NCBI GenBank assembly: GCA_023404095.1
Contig: JAEYDD010000070.1
Coordinates: 1 to 23,536 of the forward strand
Length of the DNA: 23,536 nt
DNA from: Pseudomonadota bacterium
GTDB taxonomy: Bacteria > Pseudomonadota > Alphaproteobacteria > Rhizobiales > Rhizobiaceae
Direction of reading: 5' to 3'
Each line of letters opens with the position of its first letter. Position 1 is the first letter of the stretch. The notes below the pieces were generated by a model. The model was not told where the DNA came from. It did not search any database and saw only the letters and a program-made list of their open reading frames with translations. The translations under genes and the position numbers were made by a program. This document shows, piece after piece, positions 17,401-23,536 of the stretch.

Positions 17401-17802
17401 CGGGCCTTGCATGCCATCATGATTGGCATCATGCGTCTCGAAAGCGATCAAGCCTTCAACCAGGATCCTCCTGCTTTTCCGGATGAGTCTCTCCGTGAAA
17501 AGATTCGGAGCATTATTGAAAACCGCATTGAACAAGTTGACGAGCAGGAGCTGGAAGCCACCACTGACCGTCTCCGGTATATACTGGAATGCTGGGAAGA
17601 CTGGAATCCGAGATTGTGGGAACCGAAGAAAAATCCCGACTGGTCCTATGCCGATCCTGTCCCACTGATGTATTATGCCGGGAGTTTTCCTAATGAAGCA
17701 TGGGACAACCGCGGTCTGGAAACGCCAACTTCCATGAGAAACGTCGATGCTTCCTGCGAAGCTGAGGTTCTTTCCAACAGATATCTTGCTGAGGAGGTTT
17801 AA
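14395..17802 (+). CDS. drmA: DrmA, DISARM helicase-like protein
   Basis: The 1135-residue protein has an N-terminal domain of about 440 residues, then SF2-type helicase motifs: Walker A FPTGGGKT (468-475), DELH motif II (684-687), STATI motif III (724-728), motif V ATNMISVGLDV (913-923) and QATSRVGR motif VI (943-950). A zinc-finger-like pair (C580/C583 and C618/C623) sits between motif I and motif II. Length and the following DUF1998 gene match DrmA, which works with DrmB on incoming DNA in DISARM. The N-terminal domain (about 110-280) is beta-rich and could bind DNA. The gene overlaps the NERD-helicase by 8 bp and is separated from drmB by one base, with the drmB ribosome binding site inside its last codons. 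Confidence in the name is high from architecture plus neighbour. Confidence 0.9.
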   Translation: MSDTRRDQLIDYIEKEFIGPDPIDWPGMIQSNGEEILTTDPPRTRYIAGILYPRETTDTDADTREGESLPLEISEEEDPGIVPTSKPGESADFLENAEELINRSNAYRQSAISITVSVKDDDQIKVFVSAGTYATVTSTDPKTGKTSTVYPRSSIQWENDGAFLVLPTTTNRLTKVSIPGTGLQFDITYRYSVGASSIYTFTLENVRKKTSPSVRDDECYFQVKFQLISSKGFSPLSSGQRVTEDEDYQSNLLLYRNVHNYAIGHGCAADWEDAPVVSWISTAVFPRYDIKPIVPSTIDGVSLEMLKMSPQGDFESVLRELRLLCLKYSEWINGLEIMRNTLSPEYLATANRHIENCKACLSRMESGIDLLEQDESVRIAFQYMNLAMLMQQLHYNLPLQTWESDGADDICLANPVMLPDETNPDTWGESKSRYGKWRPFQLAFILMNLRSMHDRKSPERSVVDLIWFPTGGGKTEAYLGLSAYTIFVRRLQNKDDKGTAILMRYTLRLLTAQQYERASAMICACDLIREREPHLFGENRITIGLWVGSSTTPNKEKDALDAFTKLYNNGGSNPFVILKCPWCGAQMGPVSKGKNKWAVPGYRKIPTGSRSFRFAFRCSNNLCDFSRKELPLFVVDETIYKYPPTLLLGTVDKFAMLPFLPKAQSLFGYENGNKITSPDLIIQDELHLISGPLGSMVGHYETMIQELCTTQTPSGKIRPKIVASTATISRAKSQCHALYCCRKEDVFQFPPSGLDAGDSFFAKEATDQNGRRYVGILATGSSSDATTAIRLYAALLYGAKAIAVNKESDRDPYWTNIGYYNSIRELGQAATWIRADIDQHLDVMYKRRFAEKRYPSQDEYRKSRRYISREEELTSRISGSDVTASLANLSIPYVGAIESDGKSVTRPIDICLATNMISVGLDVSRLGLMTVAGQPKTTSEYIQATSRVGRNAESAPGLVFVIYRPGRPRDKSHYEHFKSYHSRIYCNVEPTSVTPFSAPVRERALHAIMIGIMRLESDQAFNQDPPAFPDESLREKIRSIIENRIEQVDEQELEATTDRLRYILECWEDWNPRLWEPKKNPDWSYADPVPLMYYAGSFPNEAWDNRGLETPTSMRNVDASCEAEVLSNRYLAEEV

Positions 17803-17803
17803 C

Positions 17804-19657
17804 ATGGCATATTCCAACAGACCAATGCGCAGAAGTGCTTTGATCGGGCCCTGGGGAGTAGGTGCGATTGTGCCTTTCCCCAACGATGAGTCTTTGATGA
17901 TTGCCGGCCTTGATATGTGGCGATACAATGATAATACTTCTTTTATCATCAAGGATGAACGGCTGGAGCGCCGGTTAGGTGTCCAGGAGCTGCGATGGCC
18001 TCCTGATTTTCGCGAGCGCAATGCAGACGCGGTTAATTCCCTCCTCCGGATCCCTGCTGTTCGTTTTCCAACTTGGTACTATTGCCCATTCTGTGGGACA
18101 ATGCAAAAAACGACTTACTATCAACAGCAACCCACATGTGATGCTTATCAGTGGTCCAATGGTCGAAAATGCAATCCGTCATCCCGCTATAAGCGGAAAA
18201 TGATTCCCGAACGTTTTGTTGTTATCTGTCCGGAAGGTCATATAGATGATTTCCCGGTAGCAGAATGGCTTCACCATGGCAGCGGGCGCAAATATGTTCC
18301 TGTTGAAGAAGGTGGCAACTGTCGGATAAGGAGAAGCACAGGTGGTGCTTCGGCATCATTAAGCGGCGTATTCTACGAATGCTCCTGCGGAGCAAAAAAA
18401 AGCATTGCCGGCGCCACCAAGCCGGGAGCTCTTGCAAAAATTGGATATAATTGCAGAGGCACCAAGCCCTGGTTGGGAATCGAACAAGACGCTGAACACC
18501 CTTGCGGAAGCACCGAAGTCAGAGTTGTCCTGCGCGGCGCAACCAACGTATGGTTTGCTGATACCCGGAGTTCGATACACATTCCTGCAGACGACTCACA
18601 TACAGGAAAAAAGATCATAGCAATCCTTGATGATTTTTTTGATGTAGTCAGTGCATCCCGGATAAACGGCGAGTTTAACCGCAACTTTATCAATATGCTG
18701 GCGCAGCAGAAGCATGTTGATGCTGATGAATTATTTAAAGCCTTTATTCGTCGTGATGAGGGCCGCGAGGGCATCGCTGATGTCACAGAAGAAATGTCCG
18801 AGGACGCTTATCGTCTTTCGGAATATAATGTTCTTGTAAAATCCAGCGGAAGTGACACACAGCATTTCCACTCAGAAAACCGTCCCATATCGTTGTACAA
18901 CCCCATTTTAAAAAACTACTTCAACAGTATTTCCTTGGTTCACAAATTACAGGAAACTCGGGCATTTGTTGGTTTTTCTCGTTCTGAGCCAAAAGAAGCA
19001 CCTGTTGCAGAGCGAAAGAAGATGCTTCGACTTGGAAATGGAAATTGGTTGCCTGCCATTCAGGTCCAAGGTGAAGGAATCTTCTTTGAATTCAACCAGG
19101 TTGCATTAACAGAGTGGGCGCGCCGTCCTGCTGTTTTGAATCGGTTGAAAATTCTGCAGGAAGCTTACAGTGCCTCGAGATTTGCTTCCGGAGGTGCCGG
19201 GGCTTTACGTCCTGAATTTGTCCTGATTCACTCTTTTGCCCATCTCCTTATAAACCAGTTGAGTTTTGAATGCGGTTATGGGAGTTCTTCCATACGAGAA
19301 CGGATTTATTGTGAAAAAACATCCGCTGACTACGGGATGTACGGTGTTCTGATTTATACCGCTTCCGGCGATTCAGAAGGCTCCTTGGGTGGTCTTGTTC
19401 GCCAAGGCATGAAAGGACTTATCGAGGATACAATCCGCGATGCTGTGCGTAATGCTGCCTGGTGTTCTTCAGATCCTGTTTGCATTCAATCCTTAGGGCA
19501 AGGGCCTGATTCCTGCAACTTGGCTGCCTGCCACAACTGTGCCTTGCTTCCGGAAACATGCTGTGAATATGGCAACAGATTCCTGGATCGCGGCACCATT
19601 GTAGGGACACTGGACGATAAGTCCATTGGTTTCTTTGCTGAACTGTTGGAGCGATGA
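17804..19657 (+). CDS. drmB: DrmB, DUF1998-containing protein
   Basis: The 617-residue protein begins RSALIGPWGVGAIVPFPND, then has cysteine pairs C94/C97 (CPFCG) with C112 and C123, a CPEGHIDDFPVAEWLHH block (142-158) and C193/C195 (CSCG). The C-terminal half is DUF1998: LIHSFAHLLINQL, GVLIYTASGDSEGSLGGLV and the cysteine cluster CHNCALLPETCCEYGNRFLD. DrmB forms a complex with DrmA in DISARM. The start is the ATG at 17804, because GAGGAGG (17791-17797) precedes it. A longer frame from 17747 lies inside drmA. It is separated from drmA by one base, and the next gene begins 9 bp after its stop. Confidence 0.92.
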   Translation: MAYSNRPMRRSALIGPWGVGAIVPFPNDESLMIAGLDMWRYNDNTSFIIKDERLERRLGVQELRWPPDFRERNADAVNSLLRIPAVRFPTWYYCPFCGTMQKTTYYQQQPTCDAYQWSNGRKCNPSSRYKRKMIPERFVVICPEGHIDDFPVAEWLHHGSGRKYVPVEEGGNCRIRRSTGGASASLSGVFYECSCGAKKSIAGATKPGALAKIGYNCRGTKPWLGIEQDAEHPCGSTEVRVVLRGATNVWFADTRSSIHIPADDSHTGKKIIAILDDFFDVVSASRINGEFNRNFINMLAQQKHVDADELFKAFIRRDEGREGIADVTEEMSEDAYRLSEYNVLVKSSGSDTQHFHSENRPISLYNPILKNYFNSISLVHKLQETRAFVGFSRSEPKEAPVAERKKMLRLGNGNWLPAIQVQGEGIFFEFNQVALTEWARRPAVLNRLKILQEAYSASRFASGGAGALRPEFVLIHSFAHLLINQLSFECGYGSSSIRERIYCEKTSADYGMYGVLIYTASGDSEGSLGGLVRQGMKGLIEDTIRDAVRNAAWCSSDPVCIQSLGQGPDSCNLAACHNCALLPETCCEYGNRFLDRGTIVGTLDDKSIGFFAELLER

Positions 19658-19666
19658 GGTGATATC

Positions 19667-20227
19667 ATGCTAGTCATTTTGTCGCAAAAGATCGACACAA
19701 AATCTTCTTACGAGGACAGACTGTATCAGGTATATCATTATCCTGCAAGGTACAGGAACCAGCTCCATGAAGGAGATATCTTTGTTTATTATCAAGGTAA
19801 CCGGCAAGCAAAAGATCTGCGCTATTATTTTGGAACAGGTATCGTTGGGAAGATCAAAAGTACAGACGGCATCAATTATTATGCCGAGTTGCTCCATTGT
19901 CATCAATTTGCAAAAAATGTGCCGATTCATCTTCCTGGTGGCGGTTATGTTGAGCAGCTTGGATATCAATCCGTCAGAAAAAGTCCCAATCCCCCATGGC
20001 AAAACTCTGTTCGCCCTCTCTCGCAGGAGGCCTACAACTACATTCTGAATTCTTCAGGCATAGTGCCGGCACACATGTCCGAAACAGCTGAGACTGTAGA
20101 CGAACTAAAAGAAAAGCTAAAGTCTGCTGTAAAAGCGTTCTATGTAGATCAGGATTTATCAGCAATACAGCGCATAGAACAGCTCTCGGCAAAAATAGGT
20201 CAACTCGTTCTCTCGACCGAAACATAA
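19667..20227 (+). CDS. Small protein, possibly PUA/EVE-like modified-base reader
   Basis: The 186-residue protein has an N-terminal domain with YQVYHYPARYRNQLHEGDIF, then VYYQGNR and YFGTGIVGKI, and later NPPWQNSVRPLS. These resemble the small beta-barrel domains (EVE/PUA-like) found in front of endonucleases and next to restriction genes, which in related families read modified bases. The assignment is by pattern and is not firm. The C-terminal 60 residues are helical and charged. GAGGTGATATC precedes the ATG. It lies 9 bp after drmB and 17 bp before vsr, so it is part of the operon. If the reading is right, it could sense the cytosine methylation made by the first gene. Confidence 0.7.
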   Translation: MLVILSQKIDTKSSYEDRLYQVYHYPARYRNQLHEGDIFVYYQGNRQAKDLRYYFGTGIVGKIKSTDGINYYAELLHCHQFAKNVPIHLPGGGYVEQLGYQSVRKSPNPPWQNSVRPLSQEAYNYILNSSGIVPAHMSETAETVDELKEKLKSAVKAFYVDQDLSAIQRIEQLSAKIGQLVLSTET

Positions 20228-20244
20228 TCTGGGGTGATTTTCCA

Positions 20245-20679
20245 TTGGCTGACGTCCATTCAAAAGAAATTCGCAGTTATAATATGTCGCACATCCACGG
20301 AAAGAATACTAAGCCAGAAGAACTTGTCCGAAAGTATCTTTTCTCCCATGGCTTCAGATATCGTAAGAATGTTGCGAAATTGCCAGGAAAACCAGACATC
20401 GTGCTTTCAAAATACAAAGCCGCAATTTTTGTGAATGGATGCTTTTGGCATGGGCACACTGGTTGCGCATATTTTGTGTGGCCTAAGACCAATTCCGACT
20501 TTTGGAAACAGAAAATCAGTGGAAATATTATCCGCGACAAAAAGAACTATGATCTTCTCACCTCTCTTGGCTGGAGAGTATTTACTGTGTGGGAGTGTGA
20601 ACTAAGACCTAGAATACGTGAGCAAACCCTCTGGGGCTTGGTTCAGAGCATCACCGCCAATACAGAGCCTTCCAAATAA
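20245..20679 (+). CDS. vsr: Vsr, very short patch repair endonuclease
   Basis: The 144-residue protein matches Vsr. It nicks next to the mismatched T in T:G pairs that arise when 5-methylcytosine deaminates, starting very short patch repair. It shows MSHIHGKNTKPEE, then PGKPDIVL with D51, FVNGCFWHGH with C66, H69 and H71, C74, the wedge residues F67/W68 and W87, and LGWRVFTVWECEL. Residue 64 is Asn where E. coli Vsr has catalytic His64, although Asn there is common in Firmicutes Vsr to my recollection. The start is TTG at 20245 with GGGGTGA upstream. The ADVHSKE opening before MSHI matches family starts, so the later ATG at 20284 is less likely. It is the last gene of the cluster and makes sense as a partner of the C5 methylase. 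Confidence 0.92.
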   Translation: MADVHSKEIRSYNMSHIHGKNTKPEELVRKYLFSHGFRYRKNVAKLPGKPDIVLSKYKAAIFVNGCFWHGHTGCAYFVWPKTNSDFWKQKISGNIIRDKKNYDLLTSLGWRVFTVWECELRPRIREQTLWGLVQSITANTEPSK

Positions 20680-21027
20680 TCCCCACCCCTCTTTTGCCTT
20701 TTGCAAAGGAAAGAAACACCAAGTGTATCAGACAGCAAAACAGCACCCTGTCCCATAGACCGAATGCTGTTTTCTGTTGCGAGCGCCCGGCTTCTCATGG
20801 CGTCTCTGTGGAGCCTGTTTTCCAAATGTTTGCAGTATTTTGATTTGTGGCGCATTCTGTTGCAAACCGAAATCATATACAATATATTCCCAGACTCTGC
20901 TATTGCGCTGGACAGTTTATTCCCCGTGCGCCAGTCCCCAGTTTGCCGTACAACGCGCTTTCTCTTTGGTTCAGCTCTCCAGTCATCCCCCACTGCATGG
21001 TGCGTTTCAGGCAGGAATCACCATTTC
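20680..21027. other. Non-coding spacer between cluster and integrases (about 350 bp)
   Basis: No gene is supported. It holds an imperfect palindrome CCTTTTGCAAAGG near 20697-20709 and a 9-bp inverted repeat (20737-20745 with 20765-20773). It is the downstream flank of the leftward integrase, where the attachment site of the element could lie, but no tRNA-like core was found and no match to the fragment at 453-497 is visible. Confidence 0.5.
20737..20773. terminator. Candidate weak bidirectional terminator
   Basis: AAAACAGCA and TGCTGTTTT form a 9-bp stem with a 19-nt loop, with T runs at the outer ends on either strand. It may end the rightward defence cluster and the leftward integrase transcript. 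The long loop makes it weak. Confidence 0.3.
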
Positions 21028-22206
21028 TCACAACCCCATCGCCTCGCTGAGCTTCTGCCCGGCGAGGCGTTTGTTTTTGTCAAAGGCATGGCTGTAGATG
21101 TCCAAGGTGGTGCTGGGCTGCGCGTGGCCCAGCAGGCCCGCCACCGTGCGCACATCCACACCCTGGGCGATGAGCATACTGGCATTTGTGTGCCGCAGGC
21201 TGTGCACGTTCAGGTCGTCCGGCAGGCCGTTCTCCCGCAGGATCATCTTGAACCGGTAGGTAAAAGTGCATGGAACCATTGGGTCCCCATTGGGCTGTTG
21301 GAACAGGTAGTCATCCTGCGTCAGTTCTGCATCTCCCTGTTGCTCTTTCTCCCATTGGCACTCCTTTTCCCAGGCGCGCAGCAGCTTGCACATATCTTTG
21401 GAGAGATACACTACTCGCACCCCCGCCTGGGTCTTGGGTTCCTTGACCATAATGGGCTGCCGGCTCAATTTGACCACATTTCTGCGGATGTGAAGCGCCC
21501 GCTGCCGCCAGTCGATGTCTGACCAGCGCAAGCCGCAGGCTTCACCCCGCCGCATTCCGGTGGCAAGAATAAGTTTGTAGTACACCTCGTATTTCAAACT
21601 CTGGGTCTCCAGCGCCGCGATAAGCCGCTGCACCGTCTCTTCGTCCGCCACCGGCCGCTCCTTGGAGATGCCCTTCTTTTTGTAGGCCCGCCACGCAGGA
21701 TTATGGGTGATATAACCGGCTTCCACCGCATCGGACAGGATACCACACAGGCAGGAGTGGATTCCTTCCACCGTCCCCTCTGCCAGAAACTCTCCCGTGC
21801 TTTCTCTACGCACCTGCCGCATGGCATCGTAAAAATCCCGAAGGATTTCCTTGTTAAGTTCTGTCAGCTTGTAGTGGCCAAGGGCCGGCAGAATACGGCG
21901 GATGTCCTGCCTGTCTCGAGACAGTGTGCTGGCCGCCAGTTTTTTCGGCGCGATCTGGTCCAGCCAGATTTCAATGTACTTGGCCAGTGTGATGCTGCGA
22001 TCCACCGGCTGAGCAGGGGTATGTTTTACCTCTTGCTCGTAGAGTACCGCCTGCTCGTTCAGCCACTTCTGCGTCTGTTTCGCCGTCAGGCCCAGCGGTG
22101 GATGGACCGTCTTTTGTGCCGGCTTCAAACGGTTCCCTTGGTAATCGTACCCACGGGACACCACCAGCAGATAGCTGTTCTCTCCGCGTTTTCGGATGCT
22201 TGCCAT
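21028..22206 (-). CDS. Tyrosine recombinase / phage-type integrase
   Basis: The 392-residue protein has an Arm-binding-like N-terminus (MASIRKRGENSYLLVVSRGY), a SAM-like core-binding domain (about 70-170) and a tyrosine recombinase catalytic domain. The catalytic set is R219 (ATGMRRGEACGLRW), K258, H335/R338 (HSLRH), H361 (LLGH) and Y371 (DIYSH). It would integrate and excise a mobile element. I chose the ATG at 22206 because AAGGAG lies nine bases upstream. An upstream in-frame ATG at 22245 adds 13 residues without a better site. It is in tandem with a second integrase and is more GC-rich than the defence cluster. Confidence 0.92.
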   Translation of the reverse strand: MASIRKRGENSYLLVVSRGYDYQGNRLKPAQKTVHPPLGLTAKQTQKWLNEQAVLYEQEVKHTPAQPVDRSITLAKYIEIWLDQIAPKKLAASTLSRDRQDIRRILPALGHYKLTELNKEILRDFYDAMRQVRRESTGEFLAEGTVEGIHSCLCGILSDAVEAGYITHNPAWRAYKKKGISKERPVADEETVQRLIAALETQSLKYEVYYKLILATGMRRGEACGLRWSDIDWRQRALHIRRNVVKLSRQPIMVKEPKTQAGVRVVYLSKDMCKLLRAWEKECQWEKEQQGDAELTQDDYLFQQPNGDPMVPCTFTYRFKMILRENGLPDDLNVHSLRHTNASMLIAQGVDVRTVAGLLGHAQPSTTLDIYSHAFDKNKRLAGQKLSEAMGL

Positions 22207-22215
22207 CTTTGACCA

Positions 22216-22221
22216 CTCCTT
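22216..22221 (-). promoter_or_regulatory. Ribosome binding site deciding the integrase start
   Basis: On the minus strand this reads AAGGAG, nine bases before the ATG at 22206. It favours this start over the upstream ATG at 22245. Confidence 0.7.
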
Positions 22222-22323
22222 TTGTGTTTTGGTACCACAAAGCATACCGACAACTGCGACAGATAGCCATCACCAAACCCAACAAGAAGTGGGCTCTGCA
22301 TTTTACTCTACCTCACCAACAGC

Positions 22324-22355
22324 AACAGGGGCGACGGTCACCCGTCGCCCCTGTT
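22324..22355 (-). terminator. Terminator hairpin between the two integrase genes
   Basis: A 14-bp perfect stem (22324-22337 with 22342-22355) with a 4-nt loop lies just after the stop codon of the right-hand integrase (22358-22360). It separates the two integrase transcripts, so they are not a simple operon. Confidence 0.75.
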
Positions 22356-22357
22356 GT

Positions 22358-23536
22358 TCAGTTTGCCGCGTTCATACCCTGCGCTTCGCGCTGTTCCCGC
22401 TCCCAGGCTTCTTGCTCTGCCGGTTCCAGCATGCTCTCCAAGATGAGCGCCGCCTGCTGCTTGCTCTCCAGCTGGGGATGGCAGTAGGTGCGTTCCAGAA
22501 AGCTGGTGTCCGCATGGCCCAGCAGATCAGCCGCCACCTGTTTGCTGGTATTGTTTTGCAGCAGGTAGGTGGCGAAGAAATGCCGCAGGGTGTGCAGATG
22601 ATACTCTGCGGGGAAGTCGTTCTTCTGATAGAGCCTGCGAAGCCGCCGGGTAAAGGAGTCTGGGTGTGCCGGCCCTTCGGCGGTGGAGAAGATGTAGTCA
22701 TCCGGGCGGATGATTCTCCCCTCTCTTGCCTGCTCCAGAAACAGCTCACCCATGTAGTCGTGCACCAGATCCGGAATCACCACGGTGCGTGCGCGGTGGT
22801 TTTTGGTGCTACTCTCCACAATGCCCTGTCCCAACACCGAGCTGCGGGAGCGCTGCACCAACACGGCCCCGCCGCCGTGCAAGTCGTTCCAGCGTAGGGC
22901 GCACAGTTCGCCCCGGCGCATCCCCGTGGCAATGGCGGTCAGATAAAATACCCGGTAGAGCAGCGGTTCCTGCAAAATGCATTGCAGGAGCTTGCGCATC
23001 TCGAACTCGCTGGGGATGGGCTGTACCTTTCTTTCCACCCGGATGCCCCTCACCCGATGGGCAGGGTTGTAGAGCAGAATGTCGTTCCGCTTTGCGTCCT
23101 CCAGCACCGCCGAGACCGTCTGGAGATACTTGCGTACCGTGGCTTCACACACCGGTTCGCCGTTGCGCTTTTTCCGTTTGCGCAGCTCCGCACACATTTC
23201 TTCCAGAATCAACGGTCGGAGTTTGTTCAGCGCAATGCCACCGATGAAGGGATAGACAATCTTCAGCTCTCGCTGATAGCCAGCCAAGGTGCTGGGCTTG
23301 TAATGAGTCTGGCGTTTGAGCCAGCTCTCGGCATACTGCTCAAAGGTGGTTCGGTCGTCCTCGTCCATTCCGCAGCGAAACCGCTTCTCCAGCTTCTGGG
23401 CTTCTGCGTAGACGTACTGCATCACACTGCGTTTGGGGATCTCCTTTGGCACGTCGATGGTGCGGCTCTGCATCCGCTTTTGTCCTCCGGGGCGATACCC
23501 GTTGCAGACGGTGATTTTGAATTTTCGTTCGCCTCT
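22358..23536 (-). CDS. Second tyrosine recombinase / integrase, 5' end outside the window
   Basis: The catalytic tyrosine recombinase residues are complete. Numbering from an internal ATG at 23473 they are R186 (TGMRRGELCALRW), K224, H294/R297 (HTLRH), H320 (LLGH) and Y330 (TYCH). A core-binding domain lies at about 40-140. The frame stays open from 23473 to the window edge, reading RGERKFKITVCNGYRPGGQK, which looks like part of an N-terminal DNA-binding domain. The true start is therefore probably outside the window and the 371-residue version is truncated. It has high GC, like its neighbour. It is in the same orientation as the first integrase and separated from it by a terminator. Confidence 0.92.
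   Translation of the reverse strand, partial: RGERKFKITVCNGYRPGGQKRMQSRTIDVPKEIPKRSVMQYVYAEAQKLEKRFRCGMDEDDRTTFEQYAESWLKRQTHYKPSTLAGYQRELKIVYPFIGGIALNKLRPLILEEMCAELRKRKKRNGEPVCEATVRKYLQTVSAVLEDAKRNDILLYNPAHRVRGIRVERKVQPIPSEFEMRKLLQCILQEPLLYRVFYLTAIATGMRRGELCALRWNDLHGGGAVLVQRSRSSVLGQGIVESSTKNHRARTVVIPDLVHDYMGELFLEQAREGRIIRPDDYIFSTAEGPAHPDSFTRRLRRLYQKNDFPAEYHLHTLRHFFATYLLQNNTSKQVAADLLGHADTSFLERTYCHPQLESKQQAALILESMLEPAEQEAWEREQREAQGMNAAN

Noticed and set aside
6572..20679. BREX or a simple restriction-modification system
   Set aside because: No PglX, PglZ or BrxC/BrxL proteins and no separate restriction enzyme of a known type II kind are seen. The DrmA/DrmB-like pair fits DISARM better.
20701..22897. 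Rightward open frames at 20701-21522 and 22196-22897 opposite the integrases
   Set aside because: The minus strand encodes complete tyrosine recombinase catalytic residues, so these are shadow frames in GC-rich DNA.
1..23536. CRISPR array or Cas genes
   Set aside because: No regularly spaced repeats or Cas-like proteins were found. The repeats seen are hairpins and short att-type repeats.

Overview
The window looks like part of a Gram-positive Clostridia genome, probably a gut Oscillospiraceae-type Firmicute. The grounds are AGGAGG-type ribosome binding sites, intrinsic hairpin-plus-T terminators, the style of the recombinases and of an IS5-like transposase start, and intermediate GC. This is inference from familiarity, because no marker gene is present. 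Base composition is mosaic: the integrases and the 3.4-6.2 kb block look GC-rich, while the 0.9 kb gene and the 6.5-20.7 kb cluster look more AT-rich.

Layout. Positions 1-41 hold the start of a leftward IS5-like transposase. About 42-452 looks like the end of an integrative element (terminator, paired TGACTAC repeats), and it abuts the 3' half of a tRNA-Arg(CCG) gene with that gene's own terminator (453-531). Next come a small zinc-ribbon membrane protein (862-1428) and a 59-bp near-perfect hairpin. A leftward three-gene operon (5382 to 1523) encodes a NUDIX-fusion protein, a TerB-like protein and a glycine-rich membrane protein. A leftward SLOG/DUF1273 gene and a rightward ribbon-helix-helix gene diverge from a shared region that contains a palindrome.

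The core of the window is a rightward cluster of eight genes (6572-20679). I read it as an expanded class 2 DISARM anti-phage locus. Its order is C5-cytosine methyltransferase (drmMII), AIPR-family protein, DrmE-like protein, NERD-nuclease/SF1 helicase, DrmA helicase, DrmB (DUF1998), a small possibly PUA/EVE-like protein and a Vsr mismatch endonuclease. Genes overlap or nearly abut except for one gap before the NERD-helicase gene. The canonical drmC phospholipase D gene is not visible. In the expected scheme the methyltransferase marks host DNA, DrmA/DrmB with DrmE restrict incoming DNA, and Vsr repairs the T:G mismatches that 5-methylcytosine deamination produces. The AIPR, NERD-helicase and small PUA-like proteins are extra parts that make this a candidate undescribed variant.

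The right end (21028-23536) holds two leftward tyrosine recombinases in tandem, the second running off the window edge. With the tRNA remnant on the left, this suggests an integration hot spot carrying stacked mobile elements and defence genes.
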